64,000 bases of DNA from an uncultured Prevotellaceae bacterium (lineage in GTDB: Bacteria; Bacteroidota; Bacteroidia; Bacteroidales; Bacteroidaceae), in NCBI GenBank assembly GCA_947169115.1, contig CAMVOK010000002.1, positions 1 to 64,000 on the forward strand. Reading direction: 5' to 3'. A program made the position numbers and the translations under genes. Within the stretch, counting starts at the first letter, position 1; every line of letters starts with the position of its first letter. Below, one piece after another: positions 19,314 through 28,021 of the stretch. The notes below the pieces were generated by a model. It had not been told where the DNA came from. It was given only the letters and a program-made list of their open reading frames with translations, and searched no databases.

Positions 19314-20150
19314 TTATTTCTTCTGATACACTCTTACGTAGTCAATCTGGTATAGCATGGGGAAGGCGTCGTGCTGGGGTCTGCCGCCGTTGATGCCTCC
19401 GATGGCTAAGTTCAGCAGAATGTAGTGGGGCTGTTGCATAGGGTTCCTATGATGCCCAATTCCTCCGTTCTGCGTTTTATTCAAGGAAACCTCGTTTAGG
19501 AGTTCGTCATCTAAGTATATTCTTAGATAATCTTCTTGCCAGTCCATCACCCATGTGTGGAACTTCTCGTTCCAGTACGGGTCTTTGTCGAGAAAATGCT
19601 GATAGGGAATGCGCTTCGAATCCCATACGGCATTGTTGGGGAGGTCGTTTCCCCAGGCTGCATTGGCTAAAATGTGGGGCGTTCCGTTAATGTGGTAATA
19701 CTCCATAACGTCAATCTCCCCACAGGAGGGCCATGGCATGGATGTTCCTAACGTCCATATTGCCGGCCAAGACCCCATGACAGCTGGAATCCGGGCACGA
19801 ACTTCCAGTCGTCCGTAAAGGAAGGAGAAAGTTCCTCGTGTGTTGATGCTGCCACTGCTGTATTTCGCATACGGGCGGCGTTTCCTCCAGTCACGCGCAT
19901 GCTCAGTATATTGTGGATTGGGAATGCTGTCTATGCGTCCCTCAAGGATGAGGAAACCGTTCCTTGTATTTGCGTTTTCGGGTTGATACCATTGGTCTTC
20001 CTCGTTACGTACAAACCCATGTTCGGAGTGCCATACCTCCCAGTTTACGGTCTCGCCGTCAAATTCGTCGTGAAACACAAGCTGCCACTCGTCCTGAGCG
20101 TAACATATGATTGGGACGAACAGGACTATAAGACTCAATAATTTATTCAT
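19314..20150 (-). CDS. Secreted glycoside hydrolase family 16 protein
   Basis: Signal peptide; WPAIWTLG...GEIDVMEYYHING. Confidence 0.9.
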   Translation of the reverse strand: MNKLLSLIVLFVPIICYAQDEWQLVFHDEFDGETVNWEVWHSEHGFVRNEEDQWYQPENANTRNGFLILEGRIDSIPNPQYTEHARDWRKRRPYAKYSSGSINTRGTFSFLYGRLEVRARIPAVMGSWPAIWTLGTSMPWPSCGEIDVMEYYHINGTPHILANAAWGNDLPNNAVWDSKRIPYQHFLDKDPYWNEKFHTWVMDWQEDYLRIYLDDELLNEVSLNKTQNGGIGHHRNPMQQPHYILLNLAIGGINGGRPQHDAFPMLYQIDYVRVYQKK

Positions 20151-20679
20151 TGTCCTTGGAGTTTGCTGTTCGCAGTATTAGGGTAGTAGCTCCAATGGTG
20201 ATGATGCTGCCTTCTTCCAGACGTATGCGGTCTTGGTCACGTAGGATTTCGTTCATGTAGAAAGTCCCCGTGTTGCTTGGTGCATCTCGCAGTATGTATT
20301 GCAGTTCCCCGCGCTTGTTGCGTTGCACCCGTATGATGCAATGTTTCGTATCTACGCTTGGGTCCACTGTTTCTATGGGGGTGTTGATGTTCGTACCTTT
20401 TACGTAGCGTCCAATCACATTGTCGCCCATGTGTAGGGGGAGAACCTGTTTGTAGTGAAATACATTCTCCACAACAACGATGCTTCCGTATGTCTCGGCA
20501 TTCGCTTGTTCGTCGAGGAACTTTTCTTCGTGTTTACTACGAAGTTTACTGGTTCCGATGCGTATGCCGAACTGTTTATGACATTCAGGGCATTCGAAGA
20601 CCAGTTGCTGACCGTCGCTATATTGGGTTTCGTCAAAGGTGATATAGTTATCACATTTGGGACAACGAACCCTTTTCAT
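20143..20679 (-). CDS. Zinc-ribbon plus FHA domain protein
   Basis: CPKCDNY...CPECHKQFG; IGRYVKGT...VSTKHCIIR-like FHA core. Confidence 0.8.
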   Translation of the reverse strand: MKRVRCPKCDNYITFDETQYSDGQQLVFECPECHKQFGIRIGTSKLRSKHEEKFLDEQANAETYGSIVVVENVFHYKQVLPLHMGDNVIGRYVKGTNINTPIETVDPSVDTKHCIIRVQRNKRGELQYILRDAPSNTGTFYMNEILRDQDRIRLEEGSIITIGATTLILRTANSKDNE

Positions 20680-20700
20680 GTTATTGGGGAAAATTGGGAT

Positions 20701-21669
20701 TTATGAATGGTGAACCCATGCCGAACGGTATTCCGAGGAACGCTGTCTGATTTCCCGTGCGGCATCGTTAGCCTCTTCCTCCGTGTTGAAATGGCCGACG
20801 ACCACTCGGTTCATGGAACCGTTGGAGACAATGCGGGCACTGACAAATCCCCGTGAGGAAAGCGTGTTGACATAGCGTGTGGCGTTCTCCATGGAGATGG
20901 CACTTGCCAATACGATGTAATATTCTTCCTTGGCGATAGGCTGTTCAACAGTTTCTTGGGGCGTTGATGCAGGTTCTGTCTTTTCCGTTGCTGTTGTATT
21001 CTCCTCTTCTGATGCCGCAGGCTGGATGTTCAGGCCTGGAGTCGTGGGGAACAGCAATTCCTGTATGCTGCTCCGCAGTTCAAAACCGTTCCCATACTGT
21101 GTAGGACTGTTGAATACAATGAAAAGCAGTATGGCAGCGCAGGCGGCAGCAACAAAGTTGGCGATTCTACGGTTTATTCGGATGACAATAGCCTTTTCGT
21201 CGGCCTCCATGGATGCCGTGATGGGCACAACTTTGGCTACCTTCTTATCTTCTAATGAAGCAAAATGGAATGTGTCTAATCCATAATACTCGGGTGTCGT
21301 AACGCCCGCATCATGGGCCGTGAACTGTATGTCCTTTCCGTCTTCGCTTGTGAAAATACCAATTGCACCGAAGTCCACGCACCCTTCGTCCTCCAGGGTC
21401 TGTGTGATTTCCGTTACCCATTCACCAAGTCTTTGTCCGGCTTGTTGTTCCGTAAGGTTGTAGATGTCGGAAATGGCACGCACAACGAGGTCATCGCTAT
21501 GCATTAGGTTGGCATTGAAACGAACCGAACGATAGGGGGGGAGAATCTCATCGTCCACCTCGTTACGGACAGCCTCAATCTGCTGAACGATGAAAGTACC
21601 CAACCCCGGTATAACTACGTAATCGTGATTGAGTAATAGGTATTCTACTAAAGTGGACATTTGATTCAT
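20701..21669 (-). CDS. HU-CCDC81-like plus SPOR domain membrane protein
   Basis: LVEYLLLNHDYVVIPGLGTFIVQQ; internal TM; C-terminal SPOR-like YYIVLASAISMENATRYVNTL. Confidence 0.78.
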   Translation of the reverse strand: MNQMSTLVEYLLLNHDYVVIPGLGTFIVQQIEAVRNEVDDEILPPYRSVRFNANLMHSDDLVVRAISDIYNLTEQQAGQRLGEWVTEITQTLEDEGCVDFGAIGIFTSEDGKDIQFTAHDAGVTTPEYYGLDTFHFASLEDKKVAKVVPITASMEADEKAIVIRINRRIANFVAAACAAILLFIVFNSPTQYGNGFELRSSIQELLFPTTPGLNIQPAASEEENTTATEKTEPASTPQETVEQPIAKEEYYIVLASAISMENATRYVNTLSSRGFVSARIVSNGSMNRVVVGHFNTEEEANDAAREIRQRSSEYRSAWVHHS

Positions 21670-21766
21670 GATGCAAAGGTAATGCTTTTTTTCTAAATCT
21701 ACCAACATTCAGTTGTCTTTTTTGAAACTTTTTCTGCCTCTCTTTGTATAATTGGATTATAATCAA

Positions 21767-21774
21767 TATCTTTG
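21767..21774 (+). promoter_or_regulatory. Bacteroidetes -7 element TATCTTTG
   Basis: TAnnTTTG match upstream of rfbC. Confidence 0.7.
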
Positions 21775-21801
21775 TGGTAAAATAAAAAATTATTTGCGAT
21801 T

Positions 21802-22350
21802 ATGGAATATATAATGACTTCACTTGAGGGTGTATGGATACTTGAACCAAAGGTGTTTGGTGATTCACGTGGTTATTTCATGGAGACGTATCAAAAGGCT
21901 GATTTTGAGCGTCATATAGGTGATATTACTTTTGTGCAGGACAATGAGTCCAAGTCATCTTATGGCGTATTGCGTGGTCTGCATTACCAGAAAGGAGACT
22001 TTAGTCAGGCCAAGCTTGTACGTGTGATAAAAGGGCGTGTCCTGGACGTTGCCGTGGATTTGCGTAAGAGTTCGCCCACTTTTGGTCAGCACTTGATGGT
22101 GGAACTCAGCGAGGAAAACAAACGCCAGTTCTTCATACCCCGTGGCTTTGCACATGGCTTCTTGGTCATGAGTGAAGAAGCCGTATTCTGTTATAAGGTG
22201 GACAACGTGTATGCGCCACAGGCAGAGTGCTCCATTCGTTTCGACGACCCCACGCTCAATATTCAGTGGCCCATTCCTGCCGAAGACATGAATCTGTCGC
22301 CCAAGGATACGAATGGCGTAGAACTAAAAGACGCTGTTCTGTTCGACTGA
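21802..22350 (+). CDS. rfbC: dTDP-4-dehydrorhamnose 3,5-epimerase
   Basis: GVWILEPKVFGDSRGYFMETY, RGLHYQ, FIPRGFAHGF. Confidence 0.95.
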   Translation: MEYIMTSLEGVWILEPKVFGDSRGYFMETYQKADFERHIGDITFVQDNESKSSYGVLRGLHYQKGDFSQAKLVRVIKGRVLDVAVDLRKSSPTFGQHLMVELSEENKRQFFIPRGFAHGFLVMSEEAVFCYKVDNVYAPQAECSIRFDDPTLNIQWPIPAEDMNLSPKDTNGVELKDAVLFD

Positions 22351-22701
22351 TTTCAGGGATATTTCCACACCTGCCCCCTCGCATTGCAGACCTGCAATCG
22401 GGGGGGTAAGTTTTGTTAGGCGCACGGTGACTTGGGTGAGGGTGGGGTACTTCCGCAACAGGCTATGGCCAATTCTTCCGGCCACGTGTTCCAGCAGTTT
22501 GCTGGGTTTACTCATTTCCTCGCGTATGGTATCTGCCATATCTGCATAGCTGACGGTGTCCGTAAGCTGGTCGCTTTCGACAGATGCTGTTTGGTTGGTC
22601 TCAGCCTCTACCGTGACGAGGAAGTCTGCCCCGACCACTCGTTCCTGGGGCATGACTCCGTGGTATGCATGTTGCCGTATGTTATTCAGGAATATCTTCA
22701 T
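22324..22701 (-). CDS. folB: Dihydroneopterin aldolase
   Basis: IFLNNIRQHAYHGVMPQERVVGADF; VTVRLTKLTPPI. Confidence 0.9.
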   Translation of the reverse strand: MKIFLNNIRQHAYHGVMPQERVVGADFLVTVEAETNQTASVESDQLTDTVSYADMADTIREEMSKPSKLLEHVAGRIGHSLLRKYPTLTQVTVRLTKLTPPIAGLQCEGAGVEISLKSVEQNSVF

Positions 22702-23212
22702 CAGTTGTGTTCTCTCCAGGAATGTATTTCTTCAGGGCACGCACCACACCGGCCTTCCATGTGTTGATGCTCTCGCCCTCAAGGGAGAGGGAACCAACCA
22801 GTTTGACCACATTCTCAATGGGCATTCGGTAACGCAACATGCCGGAGATGAGTTTGGCATAGTTCCAAAACTCTTGATTGAATTTCTCGTTCAGTCCCTC
22901 CACGGTTATCTTATAGCCTCGTTTGTTCTGGAACTGGAAGTCGTATCGCTTTCCCACAGGGGTGACAACCTTGATGATTCGGCCCTGACTGACGCTCTTA
23001 GGTATCATGATGCCCTCGTCGTCGTCCATCAGACCTGTGAATATCTCGTAGGGACGTCCGTCGAGTAGTCCGACGAAAGCCACCCAACGGTCCTTGTTGT
23101 TCTGAAAACGTACGATGTCACACTCAAGCACGTCGGGGCGTTTCTCCATCACCTCGGGCTGAGCAACTTCTATTAATGTTTGTTCCATGATTGTGTCGTA
23201 TATATGCTGCAA
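22682..23212 (-). CDS. Stand-alone domain resembling the C-terminal part of class II (B12-dependent) ribonucleotide reductase
   Basis: RPDVLECDIVRFQNNKDRWVAFVGLLDGRPYEIFTGL...NYAKLISGMLRYRMPIENVVKLVGSL...SINTWKAGVVRALKKYI. Confidence 0.75.
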   Translation of the reverse strand: MQHIYDTIMEQTLIEVAQPEVMEKRPDVLECDIVRFQNNKDRWVAFVGLLDGRPYEIFTGLMDDDEGIMIPKSVSQGRIIKVVTPVGKRYDFQFQNKRGYKITVEGLNEKFNQEFWNYAKLISGMLRYRMPIENVVKLVGSLSLEGESINTWKAGVVRALKKYIPGENTTDEDIPE

Positions 23213-23229
23213 ATTTAGGAATTATTTCG

Positions 23230-23237
23230 TACATTTG
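23230..23237 (+). promoter_or_regulatory. Bacteroidetes -7 element TACATTTG
   Basis: TAnnTTTG match upstream of the nitroreductase. Confidence 0.65.
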
Positions 23238-23260
23238 CAAAATAATAATATAATAAAGGT

Positions 23261-24007
23261 ATGTTGAAGGATATGTTATGCCGGCGGACAACCATCCGCC
23301 GCTACCGCAAAGAGGACGTGAGCGATGCCCTGATAGATGAGTTGTTGGATTCAGCCATGCGCACGCAGACCATGGGGAACTTGCAGCTCTACAGCGTAGT
23401 AAGAACTCGTAGCGAGGAGATGAAGCAGCGTCTCCTGCCCACTCATTTCGGGCAGCCCATGGTTGTGGATGCCCCGGTCGTGCTGACCATCTGTGCCGAT
23501 TTCCACCGTACCACACGTTGGTGTGAGGAACGCGAGGCCCAGCCTGGCTATGGCAATGTGCTCAGTTTGATGAATGCCATGAGCGATGCCCTGCTCTTCA
23601 CACAAACCTTCTCCCTGCTGGCCGAGGAGGCCGGACTTGGCTTGTGCTATCTGGGAACCACAATTTATAACCCCGGACAGATTATCGATGTGTTGGGCCT
23701 GCCCCAGTTGGTTATGCCCGTGGCAACTCTCACCGTAGGGTGGCCCGACGAACGTCCCGTCATCTCCGACCGTCTGCCCCTTTCGGCAATCGTACACGAA
23801 GAGACCTACCACGACTACAGCCGTGCCGACATCGACCGCCTCTACCAGCCCAAGGAAGCCTTACCCGAGAACCGAGAGTTCGTGCGAGTGAATGGCAAAC
23901 AGACTTTGGCACAGGTCTTCACCGACTGCCGCTACCGTCGTGAGGACAACGAAGCTATGTCGGAAACCTTCCTGGAGACCATGCGCCGACAAGGGTTTAT
24001 GGTTTAA
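23261..24007 (+). CDS. Nitroreductase family protein
   Basis: RRTTIRRYRKEDVSDALIDELLDSAMRTQTMGNLQLYSVV. Confidence 0.9.
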   Translation: MLKDMLCRRTTIRRYRKEDVSDALIDELLDSAMRTQTMGNLQLYSVVRTRSEEMKQRLLPTHFGQPMVVDAPVVLTICADFHRTTRWCEEREAQPGYGNVLSLMNAMSDALLFTQTFSLLAEEAGLGLCYLGTTIYNPGQIIDVLGLPQLVMPVATLTVGWPDERPVISDRLPLSAIVHEETYHDYSRADIDRLYQPKEALPENREFVRVNGKQTLAQVFTDCRYRREDNEAMSETFLETMRRQGFMV

Positions 24008-24012
24008 GTTTA

Positions 24013-24472
24013 GTAATCGGACACCCGTTAGGGCTACGCTTGCGTGGCGAAGCGGTGTAAAACTGGCTTGAGATAGTTACAATCTCAGTCCGTTTCCGTT
24101 ACTTCTGTATATCCCTGCGTCCGCTATATGGACCTCCGTTTTGTGACATCAATGTCACAAACCGAGGCATAAGGAAATTTCGCTTTGTGACATATACAGT
24201 CACAAGTCGAATCATAAGGCCGTTTCGTTTTGTGCCACCAATGTCACAAAACAGAGGTTGTACTCAATGTCTGTACTCCTCCGGGGAGGCAATTGCGAGT
24301 TATGTGTTTGAGCAATTGGGGAGCATAGCGACGGTGGCAAAGGTAGGGGTGGTAGCGTCAAGAGGAAAGTATGATGGTTCGTTACATTTATTTTATGGCT
24401 GTCTAAACCACCCCTGCCCCTCCTTTCTTGCTCCGTTGCTCTACGCAAGCGTAGGCTTCGTCGTCCGATTAC
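24013..24472. repeat. Region bounded by inverted repeats GTAATCGGAC..CTACGCTTGCGT / ACGCAAGCGTAG..GTCCGATTAC
   Basis: Arms 24013-24045 and 24443-24472 read directly. Confidence 0.65.
24086..24256. repeat. 44-bp-period array of TGTGACA palindromes (copy A)
   Basis: Palindromes at 24141-24160, 24185-24205, 24228-24251; long near-identical copy at 53797-53966. Confidence 0.88.
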
Positions 24473-24579
24473 AAAAAGGAGGGGAATTGAAGTTGCGCTT
24501 TCTTTTTGCAACGGTTGCGTTTCATTCGCCTGCCCATAAAATTTTTCTCTTTTCTCTTTTCATTTTTATCTATTCTTTG

Positions 24580-24587
24580 TATATTTG
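24580..24587 (+). promoter_or_regulatory. Bacteroidetes -7 element TATATTTG of leader RNA copy A
   Basis: TAnnTTTG match ~70 nt before the structured element. Confidence 0.65.
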
Positions 24588-24648
24588 TCATCGTAAACCA
24601 AAAACAATACGCCTATGGACTAACAACGACCTAAGCAAAAAGACATTA

Positions 24649-24827
24649 TAAAAAGAGCGTTAAGCTTTTGTAGCTTCACTTCGGAATCTGGACAATTCCA
24701 CCATATCAGGAGCGACATCAGTGTTAGCGTCCACGCTGTGTATAGCGTGGGCATGACTGATTTCCTGATATGGGCAAGTCCAGAGCCTCGAAGTGAGATC
24801 ATACAAAGTCAGCCCCCGCTATTTTTA
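24649..24827 (+). ncRNA. Structured leader RNA, copy A
   Basis: Nested helices 24649-24659/24817-24827, 24667-24672/24802-24807, 24676-24683/24789-24796, 24687-24693/24778-24784, 24701-24711/24763-24773, 24717-24722/24756-24761, 24731-24737/24744-24750; architecture shared with 54331-54506. Confidence 0.75.
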
Positions 24828-24913
24828 TTTTGCCTGCTTCCCATCCGTGACTAATCTGTCTGCCAAAGGGGCACAGCGGACGCTAACACAATACTCTATT
24901 AATTACCCAAACA

Positions 24914-27676
24914 ATGAAAAAACTTTTATTATTTTTTTGCCTGCTACTGACTAGTCTTGGTAGCAAGGCTCACGACTTCGAGGTTAATGGTATTTATTAC
25001 AACATCACCTCATCCTCTTCCCCCTACACTGTTGAGGTAACTTATCGAGGTAATCGTCCCTCTTCATACAACGAATACATAGGTAGTTTCACCATCCCAG
25101 AATCTGTTACGAACAACAGCAAGACCTACAGCGTAACAAGTATCGGCAGTGAAGCGTTCTATGGCTGCAGTGGCCTAGCCTCCATCACCATTCCCAACAG
25201 TGTGACCAGCATCGGTGGTTATGCATTCTATGAATGCAGCGACTTGACCTCCATAACCATCCCCAATAGCATGACAAGCATCAGTAGTTTTACGTTTCAA
25301 AACTGCAGTGGCTTGACCTCCGTCACCATTCCCAACAGCGTGACCAGCATCGGTAGTCATGCGTTCTCTGGTTGCACTGGTCTGACCTCCATCACCATTC
25401 CCAACAGCGTGACAAGTATCGGTATGGGTGCGTTTCGGTATTGCTATGATCTGACCTCCGTAACTATCCCCAACAGTGTGACAAGCATCGCCGGTTCTGC
25501 GTTCTCTGATTGCCGTGGCCTGACCTCCATCACCATCCCCAACAGCGTGACAAGCATCGGCGGTGGGTTGTTCTCAGGATGCTGTAGTTTGGAGACAATT
25601 GCCGTAAATAGTGGAAACATGGTCTATGATTCCCGTGAAGGATGTAATGCCATTATTGAGACAGTTTCCAATACATTGATTGCAGGATGCAAGAATGCCA
25701 TCATCCCAAACAGCGTGACCAGCATTGGTGAGGCTGCGTTCTCTGATTGCAGTGACCTGACCTCCGTTATCATCCCCAACAGCGTGACAAGCATCGCCGG
25801 TTCTGCCTTCTCTGATTGCCGTGGCCTAACCTCTGTCACTATCTCCAACAACGTGACAAGTATCGGCGGTTCTGCGTTCCGAAATTGCACAAACTTATCA
25901 TCTGTCATCATTCCTAACAGCGTGGCAAACATAGGCAAGTGGGCGTTCGATGGCTGCGAAGCCCTAAATTTAATATATTGCGATAGAGAAGAACCTCCTT
26001 CTGCTAAGGATGACTCTTTCCCCAACGGAGTTTCGGCAATAATACCCAATAATGTCGCTGCATATAAAACAGCATTAGGATGGAGAAATTTAGCAATTAA
26101 TATTCCATTTGCACTCAGAGGAACAACACAATCGACCATTACGCTAAGAACTTCTGCATACTTTACCGACCAGAAAGTGGTGTATGGCGGTGTTACATAT
26201 ACCCCATCAAATGGCATTGTTAAAATAACTAATCTTGCACCAAACAAGAAATATTCTATACCAGTAACAGGGAAATATGAGGGAAAAGAACTAAGTGCGG
26301 TTGTGACGGCACAGACAAAGACTATTTATGTAAGTAACGTTTGGAGGATAGATAGAACAAACACGACGCTCACTATATTTTGTGGCAATTCAGATAATGT
26401 CCACGAAGCTTCCTCATGGTGGGGTGCTTATGATGCTGGAGACGCAATTGTAACCTATGCTGGTTTTGAGAATTATGGAATGGGTTCTGACTATGAATTT
26501 TCTTCTAATGCACCGATAATAGGTACACGAAATTTCAAAGGGAAAAAAATTGTAATTGATGGACTTGTCCCAGGTAAAGAATATTCTTTTTCTTTTGTGG
26601 TTAAAACAAGCGACGGTAGTGAGTTTAGGTCTACTGGAAGTTCGCAAACCTTGGATATTACTGCTAAGGGAAGTGCTATAATGCAAACGGCTTCATCGGC
26701 AACACTGAAGGGAGAACTACAAGATTTGATAGATGCAACTATAGAGAGTATAGGTTTTGAGGAAAATGAGTATAAATCAGACGAATTGAAATTTTGCGGT
26801 TTGAAGCCTAACACTTCCTATTCGAAGACATTCAAGGCAACATTCAAAGAAGGAGGTTCCGTAACAGCTGATATCACTTTCAAAACATCATCTCTCACCC
26901 TCGAAACCCTACAGCCAAAGGTAATCAGCGAGGGCAATGTTATTGTAGCGGCCAAGTCGAATCTTGATGACGAGGAGACAAACGTGGGATTTGAGTGGCG
27001 CAGACAGGATTGGAACGATGACTTCGACTCGAAGACGGGTGGTGCCTACCTGTACAACGGAGAAATGGAGGGCTACATCCGTAACCTTAACGCAAACTAC
27101 CTGTGGAAATTCCGTCCGTACTACGAGGCCAACGACGGAACACGCTACTACGGTGAATGGAAGGGGCTTGACCCATCGGACTACTCATACTTCGAACCCA
27201 CGGTACATACCTATGCCAATGTGACGGTGAACGAGAATACGGCTATGGTGAAGGGCTACGCCCAGCGTGGAACAGACAACGTGACGAGTCAGGGATTCCT
27301 GTACTGGCCAAACGACGGAAACTATGTAAAGGCTGAACAGCCCATGCGCGTGACGGAAGTGCCCGACGATGCAAAGAAGGTAACGGCCAAAGGTACGGTG
27401 ATGACCGCCAAACTGACGGGTTTGTCGTATAACACAACGTACAGCTACGTGGCCTTCGTGGAGACCTCAGAGGGTGAGACGTTCTACGGTGAGGAAATGA
27501 CCTTCCAGACGGACGATGACTTGACGGGAATTGAGCCAATTCATAATGCACCATCCATAATGCATAATGAAGAGGCTATTTATGACCTGCAAGGTCGCCG
27601 CCAGACAAAGATGCAGAAGGGTATCAACATCATCCGCATGAGCAACGGCACGACTCGCAAGGTGCTGGTTATGTGA
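24914..27676 (+). CDS. BspA-like leucine-rich-repeat (LRR_5) surface protein
   Basis: Signal peptide; tandem 'LTSITIPNSVTSIGGSAF..C' repeats; C-terminal YDLQGRR motif. Confidence 0.92.
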   Translation: MKKLLLFFCLLLTSLGSKAHDFEVNGIYYNITSSSSPYTVEVTYRGNRPSSYNEYIGSFTIPESVTNNSKTYSVTSIGSEAFYGCSGLASITIPNSVTSIGGYAFYECSDLTSITIPNSMTSISSFTFQNCSGLTSVTIPNSVTSIGSHAFSGCTGLTSITIPNSVTSIGMGAFRYCYDLTSVTIPNSVTSIAGSAFSDCRGLTSITIPNSVTSIGGGLFSGCCSLETIAVNSGNMVYDSREGCNAIIETVSNTLIAGCKNAIIPNSVTSIGEAAFSDCSDLTSVIIPNSVTSIAGSAFSDCRGLTSVTISNNVTSIGGSAFRNCTNLSSVIIPNSVANIGKWAFDGCEALNLIYCDREEPPSAKDDSFPNGVSAIIPNNVAAYKTALGWRNLAINIPFALRGTTQSTITLRTSAYFTDQKVVYGGVTYTPSNGIVKITNLAPNKKYSIPVTGKYEGKELSAVVTAQTKTIYVSNVWRIDRTNTTLTIFCGNSDNVHEASSWWGAYDAGDAIVTYAGFENYGMGSDYEFSSNAPIIGTRNFKGKKIVIDGLVPGKEYSFSFVVKTSDGSEFRSTGSSQTLDITAKGSAIMQTASSATLKGELQDLIDATIESIGFEENEYKSDELKFCGLKPNTSYSKTFKATFKEGGSVTADITFKTSSLTLETLQPKVISEGNVIVAAKSNLDDEETNVGFEWRRQDWNDDFDSKTGGAYLYNGEMEGYIRNLNANYLWKFRPYYEANDGTRYYGEWKGLDPSDYSYFEPTVHTYANVTVNENTAMVKGYAQRGTDNVTSQGFLYWPNDGNYVKAEQPMRVTEVPDDAKKVTAKGTVMTAKLTGLSYNTTYSYVAFVETSEGETFYGEEMTFQTDDDLTGIEPIHNAPSIMHNEEAIYDLQGRRQTKMQKGINIIRMSNGTTRKVLVM

Positions 27677-27764
27677 GCGCAAAGCGATGCTTGCATCAGC
27701 TATGCCGAACGTGAAGCAGCTCGAACAAGGTTCAAGGTGCTGGTTAAGTAAAAAAAAGAGTAAG

Positions 27765-27800
27765 AAAAATGGAAGAGGCCAATCAGCCTCTTCCATTTTT
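27765..27800 (+). terminator. Rho-independent terminator after the BspA-like gene
   Basis: AAAAATGGAAGAGGC-caatca-GCCTCTTCCATTTTT. Confidence 0.88.
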
Positions 27801-27834
27801 ATAATAAAGCATAAACATACCTCAAAGCCAATGT

Positions 27835-27917
27835 TAGTGGGCAACGCCTCCGAATGTTGCAGGAGAGATGGTTGACTTCCGTTTCCTGCACGCAACGCTC
27901 GGAGGCGTTGCCCACTA
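27835..27917. repeat. Long hairpin element (TAGTGGGCAACGCCTCCGA..GCAGGA / TCCTGCA..CGGAGGCGTTGCCCACTA), copy A
   Basis: Near-identical element at 56277-56358. Confidence 0.88.
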
Positions 27918-28021
27918 GTTCAACCCTTGGTTTGGGCAATCAAAACATGTTGGTTGGGCAAGCAACATATAACGATTGCCCCAATCAATGGATGATGGTT
28001 GTGGCAACCGTTGAGGGGCTG

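Noticed and set aside
24141-24160. Classical E. coli-type CRP site
   Set aside because: Half-site spacing is N8 rather than N6; kept only as a generic operator-like palindrome.
24086-24256. CRISPR-like array
   Set aside because: Fewer than three units, repeats are themselves palindromes, spacers are conserved between copies, and no cas genes are present.
24187-24651. 154-aa ORF
   Set aside because: Spans the palindrome array, promoter and leader RNA; no domain and low-complexity hydrophobic composition.
25130-25960. CRISPR-like direct repeats
   Set aside because: They are in-frame LRR-coding units of the BspA gene.
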